Shown: one piece after another, positions 1 through 5,782 of the stretch | How positions within the stretch are numbered: position 1 is the stretch's first letter | How the letters are laid out: each line of letters begins with the position of its first letter | Notes under the pieces: generated by a model | What the model was told of the DNA's origin: nothing | Seen by the model: only the letters and a program-made list of their open reading frames with translations | The model's database searches: none | Translations under genes and position numbers: made by a program | Assembly (NCBI GenBank): GCA_004525685.1 | Contig: SPBW01000048.1 | Location: 1-12,769 of the forward strand | Direction: 5' to 3' | Source of the DNA: Candidatus Atribacteria bacterium | GTDB taxonomy: Bacteria > Bipolaricaulota > Bipolaricaulia > UBA7950 > UBA9294 | Length of the DNA: 12,769 nt

Positions 1-102
1 CAGTATAGGGTGCGTCTGGGGATCAACCAACAGCTTGATCAAGTATGCGGGGTCACATGTCGTGGGATAGTATCAGCGCGCGATCACACAACGGAGGCGG
101 CT

Positions 103-837
103 ATGAGCACGAGTATTGGCGACGCGTTCCTGGATGGGACAAAGTACAAGAACCTGGCAGTATCCGACCAGAAACAGGGAGTAACTCAGCCTTTTCTGCA
201 TGCTGTGCTTCGAGAGGGGCCACGCTTCTCGTTGCCCTCACCTGAAACCCTAGACCTTGGGACGTTGGCGTTGCGAACGGCGATCGAGACGCGCCGGAGT
301 CTGCGCGTCTATCAAGAGACACCGCTTGCGCTCGACGAACTGTCGTTCCTGCTGTGGTGCAGTCAGGGGGTTAAGCCAGAATCCACTGACTCGCATACGC
401 TACGGACTGTGCCTTCTGCGGGCGCGCGCCACGCGTTTGAGACACTCTTGTTGGTCAACCGAGTGGAGGGACTCTCGCCCGGGGTGTATCAATACGACGC
501 AGCGACACATGGTCTCATCCAGTGGAAATCACCCGAAGACGTGACAGAGCAGGTTACAGAGGCTTGTCTCAATCAGCGTATCGTCAGCAATAGCGCCGTG
601 ACCTTCATTTGGGTCGCAGAGCGTGTCCGCATGGCCTGGCGATATGGAGAACGGGCGCTACGCTATCTGTTCTTGGACGCGGGGCATGTTTGTCAGAATC
701 TGTATCTGGCTGCCGAGTCCGTCGGCGCTGGTGTGTGCGCTATCGGCGCATTCGATGACGATCAACTCAACCAGTTGCTCGGTCTGAATGGCGTGGATCA
801 GTTTGCCGTGTATTTGGCGGGAACAGGCAAACGATAG
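103..837 (+). CDS. SagB-type nitroreductase-family flavin oxidoreductase
   Basis: This is a 244-residue protein of the SagB/ThcOx branch of the nitroreductase fold, a family of FMN-dependent oxidoreductases. Visible marks are the FMN-phosphate segment ETRRSLRVY (residues 62-70), PSAGARH (104-110), YGERALRYLFLDAGHVCQNLYLAA (about 181-204, shown here only as a region), and GAGVCAIGAF (208-217) near the C-terminus. In peptide-modifying clusters, SagB enzymes oxidise azolines to azoles. Many others stand alone with unknown substrates. No YcaO cyclodehydratase, precursor peptide or transporter of such a cluster is nearby, so a general redox role is as likely. The ATG at 103 is chosen because GGAGG lies 5 nt upstream (93-97); an in-frame GTG at 10 would add 31 unconserved-looking residues. 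The family assignment is secure and the substrate unknown. Confidence 0.85.
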   Translation: MSTSIGDAFLDGTKYKNLAVSDQKQGVTQPFLHAVLREGPRFSLPSPETLDLGTLALRTAIETRRSLRVYQETPLALDELSFLLWCSQGVKPESTDSHTLRTVPSAGARHAFETLLLVNRVEGLSPGVYQYDAATHGLIQWKSPEDVTEQVTEACLNQRIVSNSAVTFIWVAERVRMAWRYGERALRYLFLDAGHVCQNLYLAAESVGAGVCAIGAFDDDQLNQLLGLNGVDQFAVYLAGTGKR

Positions 838-1080
838 AGTTGCTGACGGTGCCGTGTCTTGTGCCATAACGCAAGCCCTGCGCTCGGGATTCACGCAGTC
901 CTTTCAAGCGTGCGAGAGCGCTGCACAGCCCCTCGCATGTTGTGCCCGGATGGAGCGAAGAACCTAGCCCTGCCGAGGCAGGGACGGGAGTGCCATGGTA
1001 TCGACGAAACGAATGATCGATGGAGGGATGTTGGTCTTTGGCGATGTGCTTGTGGTCACACTTCTCAGTCGAGACGGAGA
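838..1080. other. Convergent intergenic region with two dyads and a possible tiny ORF
   Basis: This 243-bp gap separates two converging genes. It holds an imperfect hairpin at 880-921: outer GCGCTCG against CGAGAGCGC, inner CACGC against GCGTG. A tight dyad lies at 968-983 (CCCTGCC, GA, GGCAGGG). Neither is followed by a T-tract, so they are not canonical intrinsic terminators, although they could end transcription by another route. An ATG at 995 with GGGAG 4 nt upstream opens a 29-codon frame ending at 1084 with a hydrophobic middle. That frame is too short to call as a gene without comparative support. Confidence 0.35.
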
Positions 1081-1716
1081 CTAGCCGCCGCATCCGCCGC
1101 CGCTGGAGAGGGTGTGAACGGTCATGGTATGTGAGATCGTCGAGGACGCTCCGCTGTTGTCGACGACAGTCAGCAAGACCTGATAGAGGCCCAGCTCTTC
1201 GTAGCTGTGGCTAACGCGGGTTCCGCGCTGGGTAATGCCATCGCCGAAATCCCAGATGAAATCAACCAGCTGACCGTCTCTATCAAACGATGCGGACGCA
1301 TCGAACAGAACGCTTTCTCTGGGGATCGGAGCGTCGTTGGAGAATCGGCAGCTGGCAATGGGGGGCGTATTCACGACCTGGATCGCGGCCTCAGTCACAT
1401 CAGACTGGCCAGCACTGTCTGTCACAGTCAGCTGGACGGTGTACTCACCCGCCAATCGATAGCTTCGTGTCGTTTGAATGCCGCTTACGTGAGCAGGATC
1501 CTGATCTTGGAACTCCCAGGAGTAGGTGAGAACCCCGGCATCGTCTTCAGAGAGCATGGCAGATAGATGTACAGTCAGAGGCGATGTGCCGCTTGCAGGT
1601 GTCGCCGTAATGACGGCGGTCGGGCGGAGATCGGGCGTCAGCCACGAGCAACCGCCTAGCCCAAAGGCAACACAACAGGCTCCCAGTAACAGACATCGAT
1701 TTCGCAACGTTCTCAT
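1081..1716 (-). CDS. Lipoprotein with two PKD domains
   Basis: This is a 211-residue exported lipoprotein. It has a basic N-terminus (MRTLRNR), a hydrophobic stretch, and a lipobox LGGC at residues 20-23, so Cys23 would be the lipidated residue after signal peptidase II cleavage. Two tandem PKD (Ig-like beta-sandwich) domains follow. The first covers about residues 31-115 and includes the YSWEF and AGEYTVQLTVTD strands. The second covers about 116-203 and carries the hallmark FIWDFGDG and GLYQVLLTVVD. PKD domains usually mediate surface or protein-carbohydrate contacts, and no catalytic module is present. The protein ends in a Gly/Cys tail (SSGGGCGG). The start is the only Met before the signal peptide, and its ribosome binding site is weak. 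It converges on the SagB-like gene. The binding partner is unknown. Confidence 0.85.
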   Translation of the reverse strand: MRTLRNRCLLLGACCVAFGLGGCSWLTPDLRPTAVITATPASGTSPLTVHLSAMLSEDDAGVLTYSWEFQDQDPAHVSGIQTTRSYRLAGEYTVQLTVTDSAGQSDVTEAAIQVVNTPPIASCRFSNDAPIPRESVLFDASASFDRDGQLVDFIWDFGDGITQRGTRVSHSYEELGLYQVLLTVVDNSGASSTISHTMTVHTLSSGGGCGG

Positions 1717-1891
1717 GTCGCTTCAAGCCTAGGCGAAGGCGGCTGCTAGTGGGAGGGCGTGCGCGCGGCTGCGGCGCGAAGCCGATCACTGGTTTGGCTT
1801 GGACATGGGGCGCGGCACAAGGAGACATGTCGGCTTGCCTGTCGGTGCGATATCATCTGTGCTTGTGGGGAGCGTGAATGTGAGAGAGCCG

Positions 1892-2329
1892 ATGCGTAGC
1901 GATGACATGCAAGAGAACTGGGCTTCTGGAGAGGATTTCAGTCGCTACGCGCAAACCGATCTCGATCGTTGGCGACAGGCCATCGGCCAGCACGTCCATC
2001 CCGATAATGCCCGATGGGGCGTCGGCTGTGTAGAGTCTGTGTCCTGGGGTAGCTGCTGCGAGCACGTGCCTGCCTATATCCAGATCAAGATCCGCTATCG
2101 AGGAGACTTGACCGTCGTCTTCTCTTCAGATACCTGGCACGAGCATCACGTCCAAATCAGTGTCTCCCCGGAAATCCAAACCGTGATACGAACATGTCTT
2201 GATTCCGCACTTTCTTCTGAAGACCAGGCTGAGTGTTTGTCCAAACATGCGATCACGCTACGAGAACGGCATGATCAGGCACTTCTTGACCGTGTGGCCC
2301 GGCGAGCGAAGCGGCTGGATGCAAGCTAA
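1892..2329 (+). CDS. Hypothetical protein, Cys/His-rich
   Basis: I do not recognise this protein. From the ATG at 1892 it has 145 residues: an acidic N-terminal helix-like part (1-40), a central segment with alternating beta-like hydrophobics (about 60-92), and a charged helical C-terminus rich in Arg. It has no signal peptide and no membrane segment. Cys46, Cys55, Cys56, His58 and the WHEHH run (82-86) could bind a metal, but they match no motif I know. The start is uncertain. ATG 1892 has GAGAGAG 3 nt upstream. GTG 1880 has GGGGAG 7 nt upstream, which is also good. The frame stays open back to a TTG at 1799. It lies convergent to feoB with 36 bp between the stop codons, and no functional link is visible. 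Confidence 0.55.
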   Translation: MRSDDMQENWASGEDFSRYAQTDLDRWRQAIGQHVHPDNARWGVGCVESVSWGSCCEHVPAYIQIKIRYRGDLTVVFSSDTWHEHHVQISVSPEIQTVIRTCLDSALSSEDQAECLSKHAITLRERHDQALLDRVARRAKRLDAS

Positions 2330-2365
2330 GGATGTGCGCTAGGCACACCGCTTGCGTCTTTGCTC

Positions 2366-4285
2366 CTAGACGAGTGCCCAGATTCCCCGAGCGATCAATC
2401 CGACGACCAGTGCGATTCCTGTGGTCGCAACGATCACAGACGCCGTTCGCATCGTTCCGAATTCTCTCCGCAAGACAGCGATCGTGGCGATGCAGGGGAT
2501 GTAGAACAGCGTGAACAACGCAAAGACAAACATCTGTCCTGACGAAAGGATCGTGGCCACTTCCATCGTTCCCAGTGCCGCGAACAGCATCACCAAGGTC
2601 AGCTCCTTGCGAAAGATGCCAAAGATCAATGGAACGCCCAGAACCATGGGTAATCCCAAGGGCCAGGTGATGGGCAGCACGATGGCATTCAAGAACCTGG
2701 ATACGTCGAAGTGTTCGAGCAGACTCATCACGATAGACCCAATCACGAGGATTGGCATGGCATGGCGAAGGAATTCGCGAACACGCATCCACATCTTGGC
2801 GCCGATGACGCGTAGCGACGGCACCTTGTACGACGGGATTTCCAGAATCAACCCCGGCGTAACACCGGGCATCAACTTGGTCAACACCTTGCCTGACAAG
2901 GCGATGACGAACAGATTGATCACATAGAGCAAGAACGCAAGATGGGGCCCAATGAAGTACCCGACCAATCCATAGATAACGGTCGTGCGCGCTACGCAGG
3001 GGACCATGATTGCCAGCATGGCGGTGATGAATCGATCGCGCTTGTTCTCCAGAATCCGAGTCGCCATCACGGCTGGGACGCTGCATCCATACCCGAGGAT
3101 GAAGGGAATGACTGACTTCCCATGCAATCCGATTCGGTGCATGAGTCCGTCCGCCAAGTACCCGGCCCGTGGCAAGTAGCCGACGTCTTCCAGTATGGCC
3201 AGGCCAAACAGGAAGGGAACCAAGAACGGCAGGACAATGCCCAAGCCGCCGCCGATGCCTTGTAGAAGTCCTCGAAAGGCAGCAAACGCCAGTCCATCTG
3301 ACGGAAGGGCGCTGCCTAGCCATGTAACCAGCTGATCGAACAGCCCGTAGATTGGCGCTTCAATGGCTGATCCGATCTTGAACACGAAGAAGAAGAGGCC
3401 GTAGAGAATAGCTGCCAGCGCGACCAAGCCGAAGGTGCGATGCATGAGCACGCGATCGACGTGATCGCGGAACGTTTGAATGGGGGCTCCAACAGTTGCC
3501 GCAGACTCGAACACATCCATCGCCTGTGCATGCCGCTCTGCAGAGAAGACTTGGTCCGCCGGCCGGCCGCGTGCCTGCTTGATGCCGTCTTGTGCTGCAG
3601 CGATCGTCTGGTCCAGCCCAGGCAGTGACCTATGGATCCGATCCCTGAAGAAGACGTCGCCCTCCAACAGCTTGATGGCGAACAGCCGATCATTGTCTGT
3701 CTCGATCTGCGAAGCGACGAAAGCGATGGCGGCCTCGATATCCGCGCTATAAGGGATAGGCGCTGGGGCATGATCGCTCGTTGCTATCCGGATGGTCTGC
3801 GACACGGCCTCGTGAACGCCGGTTCCACGCACAGCAACCGTGGGGACGACGGGAATCCCAAGCCGTGCTGACAGGGCATCGACATCGATATGGATGCCCT
3901 TGCGACGGGCCTCATCCATCATGTTGAGACACAGGACGACGGGGACATTCAGTTCCAGCATCTGCAAGGTAAGTTCCAGACTTCGGGACAACAGCGACGC
4001 ATCGACGACGTTGAGTACCGCATCGATTGGCTCAGAAATGAGGAAGTTCCTCGTCTGTACTTCGGCTTCGTCACAAGGCACGAGCGAGTAGGTTCCTGGG
4101 AGATCAATCATCTCAAGACGACGACCAGCTACCCATGCCTCGGAACGAAGGTACTCGACGGTCGTGCCTGGCAAGTTGGATGTATTGGCCTTGTATCCAA
4201 CCAAGTGATTGAAGAGGGTGCTCTTCCCGCAATTGGGCTGCCCGATGAGGGCGATTCGAAGTGGGGGCTTGGCCGTGCTAGTCAC
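2366..4285 (-). CDS. feoB: Ferrous iron transporter FeoB
   Basis: This is a 639-residue FeoB, the inner-membrane Fe(II) uptake protein with a cytosolic G domain. G motifs are G1 GQPNCGKST (15-23), G2 PGTT (39-42), G3 DLPG (61-64) and G4 NMMD (121-124), with a degenerate G5 near VRGTG (152-156). The C-terminal half is polytopic and has two Gate modules. The first contains GYGCSVPAVMATR and a Cys in MVPCVARTTV, where well-studied FeoBs have a SCGARLP-like segment. The protein is shorter than the roughly 770-residue E. coli form. The GTG at 4285 is preferred over the upstream in-frame ATG at 4447: it has GAGGGA 4 nt upstream, starts just before the G domain, and overlaps the fur stop by 8 nt (GTGACTAG). 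It is the last gene of feoA-fur-feoB. Transport function is well supported; the variant Gate motif is noted. Confidence 0.95.
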   Translation of the reverse strand: MTSTAKPPLRIALIGQPNCGKSTLFNHLVGYKANTSNLPGTTVEYLRSEAWVAGRRLEMIDLPGTYSLVPCDEAEVQTRNFLISEPIDAVLNVVDASLLSRSLELTLQMLELNVPVVLCLNMMDEARRKGIHIDVDALSARLGIPVVPTVAVRGTGVHEAVSQTIRIATSDHAPAPIPYSADIEAAIAFVASQIETDNDRLFAIKLLEGDVFFRDRIHRSLPGLDQTIAAAQDGIKQARGRPADQVFSAERHAQAMDVFESAATVGAPIQTFRDHVDRVLMHRTFGLVALAAILYGLFFFVFKIGSAIEAPIYGLFDQLVTWLGSALPSDGLAFAAFRGLLQGIGGGLGIVLPFLVPFLFGLAILEDVGYLPRAGYLADGLMHRIGLHGKSVIPFILGYGCSVPAVMATRILENKRDRFITAMLAIMVPCVARTTVIYGLVGYFIGPHLAFLLYVINLFVIALSGKVLTKLMPGVTPGLILEIPSYKVPSLRVIGAKMWMRVREFLRHAMPILVIGSIVMSLLEHFDVSRFLNAIVLPITWPLGLPMVLGVPLIFGIFRKELTLVMLFAALGTMEVATILSSGQMFVFALFTLFYIPCIATIAVLRREFGTMRTASVIVATTGIALVVGLIARGIWALV

Positions 4286-4724
4286 AGTCTCCCTCAAACG
4301 ATGGAGCTTCAGAGTCGGCGCAGGATGCGCAGAGCCCAAACATCTCAAAGTGCGTGCGCGAAACTGCAAATTGCTCACTTCTTGCAGCCTTGAACAGGGC
4401 GCTTGGTACAGGTATGTCCTTGACGTGTCCGCACTTTGAGCAGACAAGGTGGACGTGATCGCCTGAGAGGACCTCGTAATGACAATGGTTCTCTCCTAGA
4501 TCGGTTGCGCGAACAATGCCCATCTCCTTGAGCAGCGCCAATGTGCGATAGACCGTCGCTAGGCCGATCTGTGGCCTGTCCTGCTGTGCGATGCGATAGA
4601 TCTCCTCTGCATCGAGATGAGCATTCTGCTGGATGATACGCAGCAGCAACGCTCGCTTGGGTGTGAGGCGTCTTCCTGAACTGCGAAGCGCGGACACCAT
4701 ATCAGGTGATCGTGATTCAGTCAT
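4278..4724 (-). CDS. fur: Fur-family ferric uptake regulator
   Basis: This is a 148-residue Fur-family repressor. The N-terminal winged helix (about 10-78) includes the recognition helix region LATVYRTLALL (55-65). The dimerisation domain has the metal ligands HCH (80-82) and HVH (90-92), His125, and the structural-zinc pairs CSKC (95-98) and CASC (132-135). Position within the feo operon argues for Fur rather than Zur or PerR, although the family cannot be split by eye. The ATG at 4724 overlaps the feoA stop by 8 nt (ATGACTGA) and has AAGGAG 6 nt upstream. Its own stop overlaps the feoB start in the same manner. With a Fur box before feoA, the protein probably represses its own operon when Fe(II) is plentiful. 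Confidence 0.92.
   Translation of the reverse strand: MTESRSPDMVSALRSSGRRLTPKRALLLRIIQQNAHLDAEEIYRIAQQDRPQIGLATVYRTLALLKEMGIVRATDLGENHCHYEVLSGDHVHLVCSKCGHVKDIPVPSALFKAARSEQFAVSRTHFEMFGLCASCADSEAPSFEGDCD
4288..4295 (-). promoter_or_regulatory. Ribosome binding site deciding the feoB GTG start
   Basis: GAGGGAGA reads on the minus strand inside the last fur codons, and its GAGGGA core ends 4 nt before the GTG at 4285. It supports a re-initiation or coupled start for feoB at the fur stop codon, rather than the much longer in-frame alternative inside fur. Confidence 0.65.
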
Positions 4725-4974
4725 GCAGATCTCCTTCGTTGACGTGCTCCTGAAGAGGCTCGACCTCCATGTGAGCGGCTATGCCACGTCCGAGCGCCAC
4801 TTGCATGCCGTGCGCCAGAATAAGGAATGGACCACGAAAAGCGCCACGTCGCGCCAGAGACACGACATCGCCAACATGGATTCCCAGTTGATTCAGGTTT
4901 CTCTGTATGCCGTGCCCGCCCTCAATGTGGGTGACACGCGCGTGGGTTCCGAGAGGAAGCATGGAAAGAGTCAT
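4717..4974 (-). CDS. feoA: FeoA-domain ferrous iron transport protein
   Basis: This is an 85-residue SH3-like FeoA domain protein, the usual size. The typical pattern runs from LPLGTHARVTHIEGG (6-20) through LNQLGIHVGDVVSLARRG (27-44) and HGMQVALGRGIAAHMEVEP (55-73), matching the family's N-terminal glycine turn, the LxxLGIxxGxxV core and the MALGxxxAxxIxV end. FeoA is a small cytosolic partner thought to bind FeoB or modulate it. The ATG at 4974 is chosen because any longer in-frame version (to 5139) would translate through the Fur box; the Met at 4962 is an alternative. No ribosome binding site is visible, consistent with a leaderless or near-leaderless message from the promoter just upstream. 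First gene of the operon. Confidence 0.9.
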   Translation of the reverse strand: MTLSMLPLGTHARVTHIEGGHGIQRNLNQLGIHVGDVVSLARRGAFRGPFLILAHGMQVALGRGIAAHMEVEPLQEHVNEGDLHD

Positions 4975-4982
4975 GATGTCTA

Positions 4983-5001
4983 AATGATAACGATTCTCAT
5001 T
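4983..5001. promoter_or_regulatory. Fur box upstream of feoA
   Basis: AATGATAACGATTCTCATT is a near-palindrome: 15 of 19 positions are self-complementary. Its inner 15-mer TGATAACGATTCTCA (4985-4999) matches the Fur 7-1-7 consensus TGATAATNATTATCA at 12 of the 14 defined positions. It lies 8 bp upstream of the feoA ATG and covers the proposed -10 element. Fe-Fur binding would therefore block initiation of feoA-fur-feoB. The presence of a fur gene in the operon supports the call. Confidence 0.85.
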
Positions 5002-5012
5002 CGCAATGCAAA
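4984..5012 (-). promoter_or_regulatory. Probable feoA-fur-feoB promoter
   Basis: On the minus strand, TTTGCA (5012-5007) and TATCAT (4989-4984) are separated by 17 bp. The -35 matches the sigma-70 consensus at 4 of 6 positions and the -10 at 5 of 6. Transcription would start near 4976-4978, almost at the feoA ATG at 4974, which would explain the missing ribosome binding site. The -10 is inside the Fur box. Confidence 0.5.
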
Positions 5013-5030
5013 GCGATTTGTCTTTGCATT
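5005..5030. repeat. Perfect 9-bp inverted repeat in the feoA / glycosylase divergent region
   Basis: AATGCAAAG (5005-5013) and CTTTGCATT (5022-5030) form a perfect inverted repeat around an 8-nt centre. It overlaps the proposed feoA -35 and is bracketed by a direct repeat AACGATTC at 4989-4996 and 5033-5040. It could be a second operator, for a regulator other than Fur, controlling one or both divergent units, or a hairpin in a 5' leader. No regulator is identified. Confidence 0.5.
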
Positions 5031-5063
5031 CGAACGATTCACCTCTGCAATACAAGGCAAGCA

Positions 5064-5091
5064 TTGACAGATCCCTCTGGCGCGGTATCCT
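5064..5091 (+). promoter_or_regulatory. Probable promoter of the glycosylase-glycerate kinase pair
   Basis: A consensus TTGACA (5064-5069) is followed after 16 bp by TATCCT (5086-5091, 4 of 6). Initiation near 5098 would give a leader of about 16 nt carrying GAGAGAGA before the ATG at 5114. It is about 60 bp from the Fur box, so direct Fur control is not required. Confidence 0.5.
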
Positions 5092-5113
5092 GCCGGATAT
5101 GTGGCGAGAGAGA

Positions 5114-5782
5114 ATGGATCTAACGGGCCTTTTCGACATCCTGGCACAGAGCTACAGTGTTCGCGACTGGTGGCCGCGGCGAGACGATCCGTTTGAGGTG
5201 ATTGTCGGTGCGATCCTGATCCAGCGAACAACCTGGGCGAATGCTGCTCGCGCGATTGAGGCACTGCGGGATGAGGGTCTGTTGACATCAGAGGCGATCC
5301 ATGCTGCTGATGGTTCCAGGCTAGAGCCACTCATTCGGCCGACCGGCTTCTATCGTGCCAAGGCGGCGACTCTGAAGGGTTTCTGCAGCATGTTGACACA
5401 GGACTACGAGGGCGAGCTGTCCGTGTTGCTCCAACTGCCTCTTCCTGCGCAACGAGTCGTGCTTCTCTCCAACCGCGGCATCGGAGACGAAACGGCGGAT
5501 GCGATCCTCGTGTACGCGGCAGGCAAGCCGAGTTTCGTCGTGGACGCCTTCACACGACGTCTGCTTCTGCGGTTGGGGTGGATCGAAGGCGACGAATCGT
5601 ATGTCGAAATCCAGCGGGCCTTCACCGAGGCGCTTCCTGCAGATGCCAACACGTTCGCATCGTACCATGCCCTGCTCGTTCAGCATGGCCAAACTCACTG
5701 TCGAGTCCGTCCGCGCTGTGTTGGTTGTCCCACCGCAAGCCTGTGCGACTTCGTCACAGTACAGAGAAAGGATGTCCAATGA
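5114..5782 (+). CDS. Endonuclease III-like HhH-GPD DNA glycosylase with Fe-S cluster motif
   Basis: This is a 222-residue member of the endonuclease III/HhH-GPD superfamily, whose members remove damaged bases by base-flipping. The helix-hairpin-helix is LLSNRGIGDETADAIL (117-132). The conserved catalytic Asp is Asp144 in FVVDAFTRR. Where endonuclease III has the GVGRK lysine used for beta-lyase activity, this protein has GIGDE with Glu126, which suggests a monofunctional glycosylase like the alkyladenine or MagIII-type relatives. A C-terminal cluster C-x5-C-x2-C-x5-C (Cys196, 202, 205, 211) resembles the [4Fe-4S] loop, but its first spacing is one residue shorter than the classic one. The ATG at 5114 is chosen for the upstream GAGAGAGA and promoter position; ATG 5099 is the alternative. 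The stop overlaps the glycerate kinase start (ATGA). The lesion is unknown. Confidence 0.85.
   Translation: MDLTGLFDILAQSYSVRDWWPRRDDPFEVIVGAILIQRTTWANAARAIEALRDEGLLTSEAIHAADGSRLEPLIRPTGFYRAKAATLKGFCSMLTQDYEGELSVLLQLPLPAQRVVLLSNRGIGDETADAILVYAAGKPSFVVDAFTRRLLLRLGWIEGDESYVEIQRAFTEALPADANTFASYHALLVQHGQTHCRVRPRCVGCPTASLCDFVTVQRKDVQ

Noticed and set aside
968..983. Intrinsic terminator for the SagB-like gene
   Set aside because: The stem is strong, but no T-tract follows on either strand and it lies 130 bp past the stop codon.
859..1134. Plus-strand frame of 91 codons after the SagB-like gene
   Set aside because: It has Cys/Arg-rich, non-globular composition, no ribosome binding site, and overlaps the end of the lipoprotein gene.
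2253..3323. Long minus-strand open frame of about 350 codons
   Set aside because: It lies wholly or mostly inside feoB in another frame; its translation is rich in Arg, His and Trp with no family pattern, while feoB has clear motifs.
4286..4447. N-terminal extension of FeoB from the ATG at 4447
   Set aside because: It lies inside fur in another frame, precedes the G domain with unconserved-looking sequence, and lacks the strong ribosome binding site seen before GTG 4285.
4975..5139. N-terminal extension of FeoA to 5139
   Set aside because: It would cover the Fur box, the promoter and the inverted repeat; the FeoA domain begins at about 4974.
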